Source: ECT2AJA-110-A sp035399845
Lineage (GTDB): Bacteria; Planctomycetota; Phycisphaerae; UBA1845; UTPLA1
Length of the DNA: 64,000 bases
NCBI GenBank assembly: GCA_035399845.1
Contig: DAOPJV010000016.1
Span: forward strand, 32,992-96,991
Reading direction: 5' to 3'
Positions 1-9,987 of this stretch are shown here, piece by piece. The notes under the pieces are model-generated. The model was not told the origin of the DNA. It saw only the letters and a list, made by a program, of their open reading frames with translations, and ran no database searches. Positions within the stretch are counted from its first letter, which is position 1; the number at the start of each line of letters is the position of its first letter. The position numbers and the translations under genes were made by a program.

Positions 1-2
1 GG

Positions 3-1301
3 CAACTTTGGACTTGGGCTATTATCATCGGTCTGGGCGGCGGTGTGCTGGCGCTGGGCTATTACGGCTTGATGCGCACGATGCTCGACTGGGTCTGGAC
101 AGGTGGCGCGGGAATCGATCCCGCGCACCTCGCTGAAACCCCAACATTCCATCCGATCATTCTTGTTATCACAACGATCGGCGGCCTGCTCGTCGGACTT
201 GTGTTGCACTTACTTGGTACTCCCGGCGAAATTGCCGCCGTCGTGAACAACATCCACATGGAGCACGGTCGCATCGACACGCGTCAGACGCCGTCGATGG
301 TCGCTGCGTCGCTCGTCTCCATCATCGCCGGCGGGAGTGCGGGGCCCGAAGCGCCGCTGGTGCAGATCATCGGCTCGTTCGGTTCTTGGGTGGGAGACCG
401 GCTGAGACTGTCTGGCGATTTTGTGCGTACGTTCACGTTCTGCGGAATGGCCGCCGCGCTGGGCGCCTTTTTCGGCGCGCCGCTGGGCGGAGCACTGTTC
501 GCGCTGGAGATTCCCCATCGCCGCGGTCTCGAGTACTACGAAGCACTGATGCCATCCATCATCTCCGCGGTGGTCGCATTCTTCGTTTTTCGTTCCGTGG
601 TCGGCTACGACGGGCCGCTCTATCACCTCGCCGTCGTTCCCCACCTCTCGGTTTGGACAATCGCCATCGGCCTCGCTGCGGGGCTTGGAGGTGGTCTTGT
701 GGGCATCCTGTTCGTCGCAGTTTTCACACGCATCGAGCGGCTCCTGCACCCGCTGGTCCATCGCAAGATTCTGCTGGCGACACTGGGCGGACTCGTTATC
801 GGGCTGATCGCGCAGGTGATGCCCGCGACGCTCTTCTGGGGCGAGTATCAGATCGACGGGCTTCTGTCATCCGGCGAGGCGCTTTGTAGCGGCGTCGGCT
901 TGTGGGGAGCCGTGGGTTTGCTGCTGCTGCTCGCCATGCTAAAGATGATCGCCGTCGGCGCAACGCTGCATTCGGGATTTCGGGGCGGTTTCATATTCCC
1001 GTTATTTCTGATCGGCGGCGCCGTCGGTCTGGCGGCTTCGCTCGCCGCGAGTGCAGTATTTCCGCAAGTGCCGGCACCGGTCATCATACTGTGCATGATG
1101 GCCGCCACGAACGTAGCAGTGACCAAAACGCCCGTTGCGACGACGGTCATTCTCACGTCGCTATCGGGAACCGCGTTCATGCCGGCGCTGGCCGCCGCCT
1201 GCCTAGCGAGCTTCCTGCTGACGACGCGTGTAACCCTGATTCCGACGCAACGCTCGCGCAGCCGGCATCCAGCGATGGAAGCGATCGGCGTCGTGCAATA
1301 A
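3..1301 (+). CDS. CLC-family chloride/anion channel, 5' end outside window
   Basis: Integral membrane protein of the voltage-gated chloride channel (CLC) family, which moves chloride and sometimes nitrate across the inner membrane. The reading frame is open from base 3, so the true start lies upstream. The visible part has about ten hydrophobic segments, the helix-N-terminus motif GGSAGPEAP and the following FFGAPLGGALFALE segment typical of CLC pores. In many CLC transporters the first motif reads GREGP, with a gating glutamate; here that position is Ala, and a Glu appears two residues later in GPEAP. No C-terminal CBS domains follow, so it is a short bacterial form. Whether it carries chloride or nitrate cannot be read from the sequence; nearby nitrogen-oxide genes make nitrate possible. 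Confidence 0.85.
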   Translation, partial: QLWTWAIIIGLGGGVLALGYYGLMRTMLDWVWTGGAGIDPAHLAETPTFHPIILVITTIGGLLVGLVLHLLGTPGEIAAVVNNIHMEHGRIDTRQTPSMVAASLVSIIAGGSAGPEAPLVQIIGSFGSWVGDRLRLSGDFVRTFTFCGMAAALGAFFGAPLGGALFALEIPHRRGLEYYEALMPSIISAVVAFFVFRSVVGYDGPLYHLAVVPHLSVWTIAIGLAAGLGGGLVGILFVAVFTRIERLLHPLVHRKILLATLGGLVIGLIAQVMPATLFWGEYQIDGLLSSGEALCSGVGLWGAVGLLLLLAMLKMIAVGATLHSGFRGGFIFPLFLIGGAVGLAASLAASAVFPQVPAPVIILCMMAATNVAVTKTPVATTVILTSLSGTAFMPALAAACLASFLLTTRVTLIPTQRSRSRHPAMEAIGVVQ

Positions 1302-1358
1302 CGCGCGCGAGCGTAGACGGGCCGCGCTCATCATGCAATCATCGTTTCGATGTACGCG

Positions 1359-2447
1359 TCAGGCGGCGCGGGCAGCGAGGAGGGTCATTATCCGGCGGAT
1401 CAGCCCCACGAATGTCAGGCTCCATGCGGCCAGGGCGATCCAGATGAACACGTTTGGAATTGACGTGATGAATTCGATGTCCATCGCCTGGGAGACACGC
1501 AACGTACACGCCGTATACATGCCCAGGGGGAAGACGGCGCCCCAGTAAAGGGGATCGTATCGAAGCGAAAACCGCTTGTAACCGTGGCGCCAGACGCCCA
1601 AGATCAATAGCATCGGTATCCACCACGTCGCGGTCGCCCAGAAGAATAGCGTGAAGCCTTTCAAAAACGGGAGAATCTGCCGGAGCAGTGCCGATTCCGG
1701 CGCCGCGGAGATCAGCATCGCGCCCGCGAGCGTCGAGATCGCCATCGCGCCCATGTTGATCCAATACGGCGGCGACAGATCCGACGGCTCGAGCACGAAG
1801 AACGTGTAGCGATAGAAGATCAGCGAGATGATCCAGATGTACAGCATGCCGCCGCCAAGCCACATCGACAACGTGAAGAAGAGAATTCCTTCATGATGCG
1901 GGCCGAAGAACGGCGCGAGTTGGGTGCCGAGTATACTCACCGATTGGGTGGCGACGACGGCAACCAGCCAGCCACCGTTAATTCCCTGCGCGAGCGACGG
2001 CTTTTCGCCCTTTACGGTCAGACTCGTGAAGATCGCGTAGGTGAAGAATATCCATAGCGCGATACCCAGGACCCACAGGGCAGCCGCCAGCATCGGCCGC
2101 GACGCGATGATGAAACACTGGCTCCCGAAAACGCAGGTCCCGGCCACCATGGTAAAGAAGCCGACACTTCGTCCGTGATCCGTCAGATCGGACACCATCT
2201 GACGCGCAAACCACACAACTCGCAGGCCGGTCAGTCCCCAGAGGGTAACATAGAACACGATGTTCAGGACGAACAGGACAAACGCGACACGAGTCATGCC
2301 CAACAGTTGAGACGCAATTGAGACGATGCCGGTTGCCATGACCAGCGCGAAATAGGCGGGATGGAGCGTCTCGATGCCTGCCCATCGACTCGACATCTCC
2401 GATGCTCGAGACGGAGCTGTCGTTTCAACTGGTCCGACCGAATCCAT
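1359..2447 (-). CDS. TDT/SLAC1-type anion channel or transporter
   Basis: Member of the TehA/SLAC1 tellurite-resistance/dicarboxylate transporter (TDT) superfamily. These are ten-helix membrane proteins; plant SLAC1 conducts chloride and nitrate. The sequence opens with HPAYFALVMATGIVSIA, a typical first TDT helix, and continues as paired hydrophobic helices to the end. The start is the ATG at 2447, which overlaps the stop of the upstream small gene (TAATG), giving 362 aa; an upstream in-frame extension would run through that gene and is unlikely. It is the last gene of the molybdoenzyme operon, so a role in importing the substrate or exporting the product anion (nitrate or nitrite) is a reasonable inference but not shown. 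Confidence 0.8.
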   Translation of the reverse strand: MDSVGPVETTAPSRASEMSSRWAGIETLHPAYFALVMATGIVSIASQLLGMTRVAFVLFVLNIVFYVTLWGLTGLRVVWFARQMVSDLTDHGRSVGFFTMVAGTCVFGSQCFIIASRPMLAAALWVLGIALWIFFTYAIFTSLTVKGEKPSLAQGINGGWLVAVVATQSVSILGTQLAPFFGPHHEGILFFTLSMWLGGGMLYIWIISLIFYRYTFFVLEPSDLSPPYWINMGAMAISTLAGAMLISAAPESALLRQILPFLKGFTLFFWATATWWIPMLLILGVWRHGYKRFSLRYDPLYWGAVFPLGMYTACTLRVSQAMDIEFITSIPNVFIWIALAAWSLTFVGLIRRIMTLLAARAA

Positions 2448-2668
2448 TACGACTCCAGTCTGAAAACCTGCCAGAGCAGCCCGGCATTCAGCAGAAAACA
2501 GGCGACACTTGCCCACGCGGCCGGCCATACAATCGATTCGTCTCCGCCAAGGTATGCGTTCATCGTCGCGCTCAACAGCCAGAGCTGCAGCACAAGCAGG
2601 ATGAGAACGATGCACAAGATGCCATAGATCACGGTGCTGAGTTGCTCGCGATTTGAATCACGATTCAT
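2447..2668 (-). CDS. Small two-helix membrane protein
   Basis: A 73 aa protein with two predicted membrane helices, roughly residues 12-35 and 47-68, and short charged ends. It starts inside the end of the Rieske gene (4-base ATGA-type overlap) and its stop overlaps the start of the TDT gene, so it is firmly part of the operon. I do not recognise a named family with certainty; small membrane proteins of this shape sit in similar Rieske/molybdoenzyme clusters. It could be an assembly or anchoring subunit of the membrane complex formed by its neighbours. The coding call rests on the tight overlaps on both sides. Confidence 0.7.
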   Translation of the reverse strand: MNRDSNREQLSTVIYGILCIVLILLVLQLWLLSATMNAYLGGDESIVWPAAWASVACFLLNAGLLWQVFRLES

Positions 2669-3212
2669 GTCATTCGCTCCTCCACCGCCGTCGCAAATAT
2701 CTCGCCCTTCCTCACTTCGATCCGAATTCGAGGCAGCGGACGACTCGGCGGGCCCGCGAGCGGCCTTCCGGTCGCAAGATCAAACAGTCCGTTGTGGCAC
2801 GGGCAGCGCAGCGCATTGTTCTTGACGTCGGGCAGGACTGCGCAAGAAAGATGCGTGCACTTTGCTGAGTAGGCCACGAAATCATCGGTACCGGTCCGCA
2901 TGAGCAGGCATGCGTCATTGGGTTTCGGAAAGCTGAACGACACCGCCCCACCAACCGGCACCGCGGCGACCGATGCGATGCGTTGTGCGGAAGTCCCGGC
3001 GGATTCCCTGCGGAATGCGCGCTTGAGACCGATCCAGAATTGACCGATCACGAACGCAAAACTGGTCAATACCATGAACTTCGTGAAGTCGCGGCGGGCG
3101 ACGTAGTCCGCCTCGGGAACGTCGATCGGAAAGTCGTGCCGCCACTTCGGTTGGGCCTCCGGCGGCCGGCCGTCGGGGGTGATCACGGGAAGCGAAATCT
3201 TCTTGTCCATCG

Positions 3213-3216
<4 letters not shown>
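2665..3216 (-). CDS. Rieske [2Fe-2S] protein
   Basis: A 183 aa protein with an N-terminal membrane helix (about residues 45-65) followed by a Rieske domain. The ligands are visible as C-T-H near residue 135 and CPCH about 20 residues later, the usual Cys-His/Cys-His pair plus the disulfide cysteines of high-potential Rieske proteins. It overlaps the ferredoxin gene upstream by 4 bases and the small membrane gene downstream. In bc1 complexes a Rieske protein takes electrons from quinol; here no cytochrome b gene of standard type is present, so it probably connects the quinone pool or a periplasmic carrier to the ferredoxin-like subunit and molybdoenzyme of this operon. Confidence 0.88.
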
Positions 3217-3860
<644 letters not shown>

Positions 3861-3926
3861 TAACGCTCCGTCGTGTGATGCGATCGCCGTCCAGCAGGTC
3901 CGGTGATCGTGGGGATCTTACCAGCC

Positions 3927-6149
3927 TCACTTCGCATCCGGCACCCGCTCCGCCTTTCGAAGGCGAACGGCGCAGACTTTGTACTCCGGGATCTTCGAAA
4001 TCGGATCTTGCGCCGAGATCGTCAGTTGGTTCGCGCTCTTGCGGCCGGGCCAGTGATACGGAATGAATACCGTGTCAGGTCGAATCGTCGTGACGACGAG
4101 CGCCTGCAACGTGCAATCGCCGCGGCGCGACTCCGTCGTCACCCAATCACCGTCGACCACGCCGATCCGCTCGGCGAGCTGCGGGTGCATCTCGATTCGC
4201 GGTTCAGGAAACTGCTCTACGAGTGGACCGATTCGGCGCGTCTGTGTACCCGAGAGGAACTGGCTCACGACGCGGCCGGTCGTCAGCATGATCGGGAATT
4301 CCGAATCGACATCCTCGGCGGGCGGCGTGTAATCGGCGACGTTGAATCGGGCCTTGCCGTCCGGGAAGTAGAAGGGACCTGCACCCTTGGCGACGGGATT
4401 CCACGAGCCCGGCTCGAAAAGCCGCGGTGTACCGGGATGGTCTTCCGACGGGCACGGCCAGAACACGCCGTACTGATTATCGATCTTCTCGTACGTGATG
4501 CCCGAATAGTCGGCCACGCCGCCGCGCGACGCAGTGCGCAACTCGTCAAAAATTTCTTTCGGCTCGGTAAACGTGAAACCGTGCGGCCGATCGAGGGCCG
4601 CCGCAATGTCCTGGATGATGCGCCAGTCCTGCCTCGCTTCGCCGGGGCATTCGACGGCCTTGTTGATCTTGATGACGCGGCCTTCGATCTGCGTAACGAC
4701 ACCTTCGTCTTCCTCGTGCAACGAACCGGGCAGCACGATATCCGCGTGGCGCGCTGTTTCGTTCAAGAAAAAGTCGATCGCCACGTAGAAGTCGAGTTTA
4801 TCGAGCGCTCGCGCCACGAAGTTGTTGTCCGGCAACGAGATCTTCGGATTGAAACAGATGCTCAACAGACCGCGGATCTCACCGGAGTCGATCTTCCGAA
4901 TGATCTCGTATGCATCCACACCGGGCCCCGGCATCTCTTCGGGCTTGATCCCCCAGACTTTGGCAATGTAATCACGATGCTCGGGATTCGAGATGTCGCG
5001 CGCCCCCGGCAACTGGTCACACTTCTGGCCATGCTCACGGCCGCCCTGGCCGTTGCCCTGACCGGTGATCGTCGCATACCCGCCGCCCTCGCGACCGATT
5101 CGACCCGATGCCAGCACGATGTTGATCGCGCCAAGCACGTTCTGCACGCCGTGGCTGTGATGCTCGATCCCGCGCGCGTGCATCAGAAAGCTCGACTTAG
5201 CCGTGCCCCACCATTCGGCCGCCTGGTGGATCAGCCGCTCCGGAATGCCCGTCACTTCCGCCGTTCGCGCAGGCGTCCATGGGTTCACGCACTCCGCGAC
5301 CTTGTCGAAGCCAACCGTTTGATTCTGAATAAAGTCATGATCCAGCCAATCCCGCTCGATCATCAGGTGCAGGATTCCGTTGAACAGGGCGATGTCTCTG
5401 CCCGGCTTGACCGGAAGAAACAGATCGCACGTTCGCGCGATAGGCGTGATGCGGGGATCGACGACAATGATCTTCGCACCAAGATCGCGCGCCCGCCAGA
5501 CGTAGTCGGTCGTGATGGGGGCGCACTCCGCCACATTGGCGCCGCTGATCCAGATCATGTCGGCGTGCAGAATGTCATCCCAGGGATTCGCCGCCCGATC
5601 GATGCCGAACGCCTTCTTGTTCCCTGCCGCGGCGCTGACCATGCAGAGGCGACCATTGTAGTCGATGTTCGCGGTGCCCAGACAGACGCGGGCAAACTTG
5701 CCCATCAGATAGGCCTTCTCGGTCGTCAGGCTCGCACCAGTCAGGATCGCAAAGGCATCGGGACCGTGTTCGCGCTGAATGCGGGAGATAGCCCCGGCCA
5801 CTTGCTCGACGGCTCGCTCATATCCGAGTTCGCGAAACCCCTCGGGTGCCGACGGGTCGCGCTGGTAGGCGTGCAGCAGTCGATCAGGGTGCGACCCTTG
5901 CAGGTAACGCTTGACGCCCTTCGGACAGAGCATGCCGCGACTGAACGGAAAGTCGAACCAGGGTTCGAAACCGATGACCTCGTTGTCTTTCACCTTCAAC
6001 TGAATGCCGCATTGCTGACCGCAAAAGCAGCAGTGCGTGTTGACGACCCGGTCCGGTTCGACGTTGGCCGCCAGGCGCAACCCCGTCGAGAACGCACCAT
6101 GGGGTCCGAATTTTTCGAGTAGCGCCGTATTATCGATCGCTTGCGCCAT
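3927..6149 (-). CDS. Molybdopterin oxidoreductase, assimilatory nitrate reductase (NasA/NarB)-like
   Basis: A 740 aa bis-MGD enzyme. The N-terminal [4Fe-4S] motif is C40-x2-C43-x3-C47-x27-C75. The probable Mo ligand is Cys169 in NGRLCM; the following Met rather than His argues against formate dehydrogenase and favours the NarB/NasA/NapA nitrate reductase side of the family. The C-terminal molydopterin-dinucleotide domain is complete. There is no Tat or Sec signal, so it should be cytoplasmic. The start is 2 bases after the stop of the membrane-protein gene. Unlike typical NasA there is no C-terminal [2Fe-2S] domain; electrons probably come through the ferredoxin and Rieske proteins encoded next. 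The substrate (nitrate or another oxyanion) is inferred, not proven. Confidence 0.8.
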   Translation of the reverse strand: MAQAIDNTALLEKFGPHGAFSTGLRLAANVEPDRVVNTHCCFCGQQCGIQLKVKDNEVIGFEPWFDFPFSRGMLCPKGVKRYLQGSHPDRLLHAYQRDPSAPEGFRELGYERAVEQVAGAISRIQREHGPDAFAILTGASLTTEKAYLMGKFARVCLGTANIDYNGRLCMVSAAAGNKKAFGIDRAANPWDDILHADMIWISGANVAECAPITTDYVWRARDLGAKIIVVDPRITPIARTCDLFLPVKPGRDIALFNGILHLMIERDWLDHDFIQNQTVGFDKVAECVNPWTPARTAEVTGIPERLIHQAAEWWGTAKSSFLMHARGIEHHSHGVQNVLGAINIVLASGRIGREGGGYATITGQGNGQGGREHGQKCDQLPGARDISNPEHRDYIAKVWGIKPEEMPGPGVDAYEIIRKIDSGEIRGLLSICFNPKISLPDNNFVARALDKLDFYVAIDFFLNETARHADIVLPGSLHEEDEGVVTQIEGRVIKINKAVECPGEARQDWRIIQDIAAALDRPHGFTFTEPKEIFDELRTASRGGVADYSGITYEKIDNQYGVFWPCPSEDHPGTPRLFEPGSWNPVAKGAGPFYFPDGKARFNVADYTPPAEDVDSEFPIMLTTGRVVSQFLSGTQTRRIGPLVEQFPEPRIEMHPQLAERIGVVDGDWVTTESRRGDCTLQALVVTTIRPDTVFIPYHWPGRKSANQLTISAQDPISKIPEYKVCAVRLRKAERVPDAK

Positions 6150-6151
6150 GC

Positions 6152-7270
6152 CTACCCTCCACTCTCACCCGTCAGCAAATCGGCGATGTCCATCCCGGCG
6201 GTGTGCGTTGTTTCCATCTGCCCACGCGCAAGCTCCCACAACTTTCCTTGCGCGATCGCGAGGCTCGCTCGTCGGCATTGCGGACAAATACGCTGATAGT
6301 GGTCTATGCGACCGTCGTCGACGTCGTAACGGTATCCCAGCGCCTTTTCAACCTCGATCAGGTCGTCCACGTGCATCTTCGACGCGTACTCGGCGCCGCA
6401 TCGAGCGCAGCGGGCCGGTTCACTCATACCGCCGACATCCTTGTAGAACGCCACGCCCAATTGTGCGGGCCGCTGAAAGATGTGAAAGAACTTGCCGAAC
6501 GGGAGCCACAAGAGGGCGAAGATGACCGTGATCGCGTGCAGGATCGCGAGAAAATCGTAGCCATATCCCTTCATCCACGTATAGCTGGCGGTCAGCATCA
6601 GGCCCGTCATGCTGATCGCGAACAGGAGGATGAGCGGAAGAAAGTCCTCGCCGAACTGTTGAACCGCGCCGGCCCCGTGATCGCGCATGCGGCGGTACAT
6701 GGCGATCATCACCCCGGGGATGACGAGAAGCGCCGCCCACACCAATCCGTGAAAGATGACGAACCCGAGCCCGCCGTCGATGGCAAACTTAATCGTCGGA
6801 AAACCGAAGACGAATACGCGATAGTGCTCGAAATCGCCGGGCGGCGTTTCGAAGTGAATCCACCCGAACACGAGGGGAAATGTGATGGCAGCGGCGATCA
6901 CGCATCCCCACATGATGAGCCAGTGTGCGAGCCAGCGCCGGCGGCCACGCCGCCAGATGAAGAGATTCAATGCGAATCCTGACCAAATCCGGCCGAGCCA
7001 CACGCGAAGATTTCGGCGCAAAAATGGCCGGCGAAAGAACACCCGCCAGCCGCGGCGCCAATACAAGGCCGTCGGAGGCCGCTGGAGCCACATCGCATAT
7101 CGATACGTGATCGCGAACGCCGCGAAGATGGAAGCGAAGGTGTATCCGACCAAGGCGGCGTCAAAGTGCTCAAGGTTGCGCGACCCCAAGATGATCAAGA
7201 CGGTAAGGATCGCCGTCGCGAGCAGCCCCCAAACAGCGGCCTTGATTTGCTCTCGAGTCATTCGACGCAT
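6152..7270 (-). CDS. Multi-helix membrane protein with C-terminal zinc-ribbon-like domain, molybdoenzyme partner
   Basis: A 372 aa membrane protein, first gene of the operon. It has about seven hydrophobic helices, several starting or ending with His (for example HWLIMWG, IFHGLVWA, LHAITV), as in NarI/HdrE-type heme b proteins, so it may bind heme and handle quinone. After the last helix come about 95 soluble residues with two CxxC pairs (CARC and CPQC), a rubredoxin/zinc-ribbon-like tail. The ATG at 7270 was chosen because it is preceded by GGAGTGAGG; an ATG nine bases further in is possible. Its stop lies 2 bases from the start of the molybdoenzyme gene. Confidence 0.75.
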   Translation of the reverse strand: MRRMTREQIKAAVWGLLATAILTVLIILGSRNLEHFDAALVGYTFASIFAAFAITYRYAMWLQRPPTALYWRRGWRVFFRRPFLRRNLRVWLGRIWSGFALNLFIWRRGRRRWLAHWLIMWGCVIAAAITFPLVFGWIHFETPPGDFEHYRVFVFGFPTIKFAIDGGLGFVIFHGLVWAALLVIPGVMIAMYRRMRDHGAGAVQQFGEDFLPLILLFAISMTGLMLTASYTWMKGYGYDFLAILHAITVIFALLWLPFGKFFHIFQRPAQLGVAFYKDVGGMSEPARCARCGAEYASKMHVDDLIEVEKALGYRYDVDDGRIDHYQRICPQCRRASLAIAQGKLWELARGQMETTHTAGMDIADLLTGESGG

Positions 7271-8194
7271 CCTCACTCCACCCAAGCGGCTGACAACACA
7301 AACTTGCGAAAACACGATTGGTCACGAACCAGGGCCTATGATCCTACGGATTGTTGCGGCCGCGAAGCAAGAGAAAATGGTGATTTCTCCGAACTGGTAA
7401 TACTTGCAATCGGCGTGGGACGAATCATTATTGTCCAGATTCTGTTGTGTGCTTGCGAGATCTCGCTAACTTCGAGCGTGGTCTGCAAGGTGTAAGCCTC
7501 CAGTGATGATTCATAGCCTGACGTCAGTTGACGAATCCATTGATAACGACATTACATAGCCTCGTTCTGACGTTCGATATGCTCATGGGTAGATTCAATA
7601 TCATAGTTATTTCTCATGATTGGCTCGTCGATGGTGAGAATCGCGTTCACTTCAGAACTCGAATTACGTCAGTGTGGTTCTTTATTCTTGCCGGTGGCGT
7701 CCGGTCGCCAGAATCTCGATGTTCGGCGATCGTGTCATCCGAAGCGAGGTCAATGTACCGCTCGTCCAATCTACGACGGACGTATGAACAGGCTGGTGCA
7801 GCATAACGTCAAGCGTTGTGATCAGGCATTTTCAGCTAGTCCACGCCCGGGCCGGTCAATCAGTGCTACGCGAACAACGATCAACAAATACTCATATACT
7901 GTTTGATCAAAGGCTGTTCTCTTGGCGCATAGACGCCTTCTTTCCAGGTGCTCAATTCCTGATTACCCCGTTAGGACTAGGATTGACAGAATCGGGGCTG
8001 TCACATTTTGCCATCGACGTCCTGGCTTTGACACAAAGCCTATTGTGTACCTGTTGATCTTCTTGTAGTCTATCGGGCAAAAGGGCCAAGGCAAGCTTGG
8101 CCCGTAATGTGGTCGTTTGTCGGCAATCGGCCATCGATGACTCGATGTCGGGATGCGAATACGGGCCGTTCTGAGAACATTTACAAGGACTTCG
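7271..8194. other. Long intergenic region without a convincing gene
   Basis: About 920 bases between the divergent molybdoenzyme operon and the radical SAM gene. It looks less GC-rich than its flanks. Several short open frames exist, but none has a convincing ribosome binding site, codon pattern or recognisable protein. It must hold the two divergent promoters. The only clear structure I see is the 8-bp-stem hairpin at 8083-8103. Confidence 0.6.
8083..8103. other. Perfect 8-bp hairpin in the leader of the radical SAM gene
   Basis: GGGCCAAG, a 5-base loop (GCAAG), then CTTGGCCC. It lies about 90 bases before the radical SAM start. No T-run follows on the plus strand; read on the minus strand it is followed by TTTTGCCC, so a weak minus-strand terminator is an alternative, although no minus-strand gene ends nearby. 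Confidence 0.4.
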
Positions 8195-9889
8195 ATGAAA
8201 CTCGATCTCATAGAAAGACCACCCACGTGCCCTGCGCATCCCGCAGGATCACGAGCCCGCGTTCTGCTTACAAGCGTATTCGGGCCTTACGCGCAAGACG
8301 ACGAATACGGGAGCCGTACGATCAACCCCATGGAGTTGTATCACAATCAGGTGACTCGACTCCAGGGGCCGTTCTCATTGCGGATGTTCCATAGATCGTG
8401 GGGAATCATGTTGATTCAGGAGAACATCAGCGCACCGAGCACGCTTCTGGATTTTCCGGACTTGAATCGATTCATCGAAGAAATCATGACGAACCGGTAC
8501 GACGTTGTCGGAATCAGCTCGATCATTCCCAACGTCGGGAAGGTGCGAAAGATGTGCCAGCTGGTTCGTCAACATCTCCCGGAGGCCGTAATCGTCGTGG
8601 GCGGGCATGTTGCAAACTTGCCTGACTTGACGGAGCGCATCGATGCGGATCATGTCGTGAGAGGGGAAGGTGTTCGTTGGATGCGACAGTATCTGGGTGA
8701 ATCCGTGGATCGCCCGATCAGGCATCCGCGAATCTTGTCCGGAATCAACGCCCGCGTCATGGGAGTGCGCGTCAGTAGCCGCCCCGGAGACGTTGCCGCC
8801 ACATTGATACCGTCGGTCGGATGTCCGATTGGCTGTAATTTTTGCTCGACATCGGCGATGTTCGGGGGCAAAGGGTGTTTTGTGCATTTCTATGAAACCG
8901 GGGACGAGCTCTATCGTGTCATGTGTGAATTAGAGCGGGACCTGCGTGTTCGTTCGTTCTTCGTGATGGATGAGAACTTTCTGCTGCATCGCAAGAGGGC
9001 GTTACGACTACTGGAGTTGATGAAGGCCAATGCCAAAGGATGGTCGCTCTATGTCTTCAGTTCGGCGAACGTCTTGAAGAAGTACACGATGGAGCAATTG
9101 GTCCGTCTCGGGATTTCATGGGTCTGGATGGGGCTTGAGGGAAAAGACACCGGCTACGCCAAGCTGAGCGGATCCGACACGCTTGGCTTGGTTTCCACCT
9201 TGCAGTCTCATGGCATTCGCGTTCTCGGCTCGACCATCGTCGGATTGGAATCGCATACACCTGAAAACATCGGTGCGGCGATTGACCATGCGGTGGCCCA
9301 CAATACGGACTTTCACCAGTTCATGTTGTATACGCCGATTCCGGGAACGCCCCTTCACGCCAAGCATCATTCGGACGGAACACTGTTGACAACAGGCGAA
9401 GTCGATCTGGCGGATACACACGGCCAGTATCGATTCAACTTCAGGCACTGGCATATTCAGAACGGACAGGAAACCGATTTCCTGCTGCAGGCATTTCAGC
9501 GCGACTTTGACGTGAACGGGCCGAGCATAGCTCGTTTGGCACGCACTACCCTCCTCGGCTGGCGTCGTTACAAGAACCATCCTGATCGCGCTGTTCGAGA
9601 GCGAATTACCTGGGAGAGTCGCGATCTTGCGACGACCTTCAGCAGCGCGCTGTGGGCCGCCCGTGATTGGTTTCGCCACAACAAAAAGGTGTCTGCGGCG
9701 ATCGCTCGCGTACTCAACGACATCTACACAGAATTCGGGCTCAAATCCCGGCTCGTCGCGCCGGTAGTAGGCCGATACCTGAGGTTCATGATGAGCCGTG
9801 AAGACCGGCGACTCAGAAATGGCAAGACTTACGAGCCTCCCACATTTCGAGAAGTGGCGGGCGCTTCCCGTCGTTGCATTGCGACATGA
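8195..9889 (+). CDS. B12-binding-domain radical SAM protein
   Basis: A 564 aa protein of the cobalamin-binding radical SAM class (BchE/HpnJ-like architecture). The first 200 residues form a Rossmann-like B12-binding region with the strand/loop VIVVGGHVANLPD and VVRGEG. The radical SAM cluster motif CPIGCNFC (C-x3-C-x2-C) follows near residue 215, with the TIM-barrel elements FFVMDENFLLHRKR and GLEG after it. A helical tail of about 150 residues ends the protein. The DxHxxG motif for base-off B12 binding is not obvious, so the domain may not bind cobalamin. The start at 8195 has AAGGAC upstream; an earlier in-frame ATG at 8153 is possible. The substrate is unknown. Confidence 0.8.
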   Translation: MKLDLIERPPTCPAHPAGSRARVLLTSVFGPYAQDDEYGSRTINPMELYHNQVTRLQGPFSLRMFHRSWGIMLIQENISAPSTLLDFPDLNRFIEEIMTNRYDVVGISSIIPNVGKVRKMCQLVRQHLPEAVIVVGGHVANLPDLTERIDADHVVRGEGVRWMRQYLGESVDRPIRHPRILSGINARVMGVRVSSRPGDVAATLIPSVGCPIGCNFCSTSAMFGGKGCFVHFYETGDELYRVMCELERDLRVRSFFVMDENFLLHRKRALRLLELMKANAKGWSLYVFSSANVLKKYTMEQLVRLGISWVWMGLEGKDTGYAKLSGSDTLGLVSTLQSHGIRVLGSTIVGLESHTPENIGAAIDHAVAHNTDFHQFMLYTPIPGTPLHAKHHSDGTLLTTGEVDLADTHGQYRFNFRHWHIQNGQETDFLLQAFQRDFDVNGPSIARLARTTLLGWRRYKNHPDRAVRERITWESRDLATTFSSALWAARDWFRHNKKVSAAIARVLNDIYTEFGLKSRLVAPVVGRYLRFMMSREDRRLRNGKTYEPPTFREVAGASRRCIAT

Positions 9890-9987
9890 CGCGGTCTTCG
9901 ATCGTGTGCGACGCAATGGTAGAAGTGAGACGATTCTATTGAGAATCGGCTCGGCTCAAGGTGTGTGCGCGGGGAAGGAGCGACAGT

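Noticed and set aside
3903..6122. 739-codon open frame on the plus strand opposite the molybdoenzyme
   Set aside because: It is the antisense shadow of a clearly functional GC-rich gene, Arg-rich, with no recognisable motif or ribosome binding site.
3927..6149. Formate dehydrogenase as identity of the molybdoenzyme
   Set aside because: The Mo-ligand region is NGRLCM; formate dehydrogenases have Cys or Sec followed by His. The operon also lacks formate-specific partners.
7528..8057. Short plus-strand frames in the 7.3-8.2 kb gap
   Set aside because: Mutually overlapping, no start signals and no familiar protein features.
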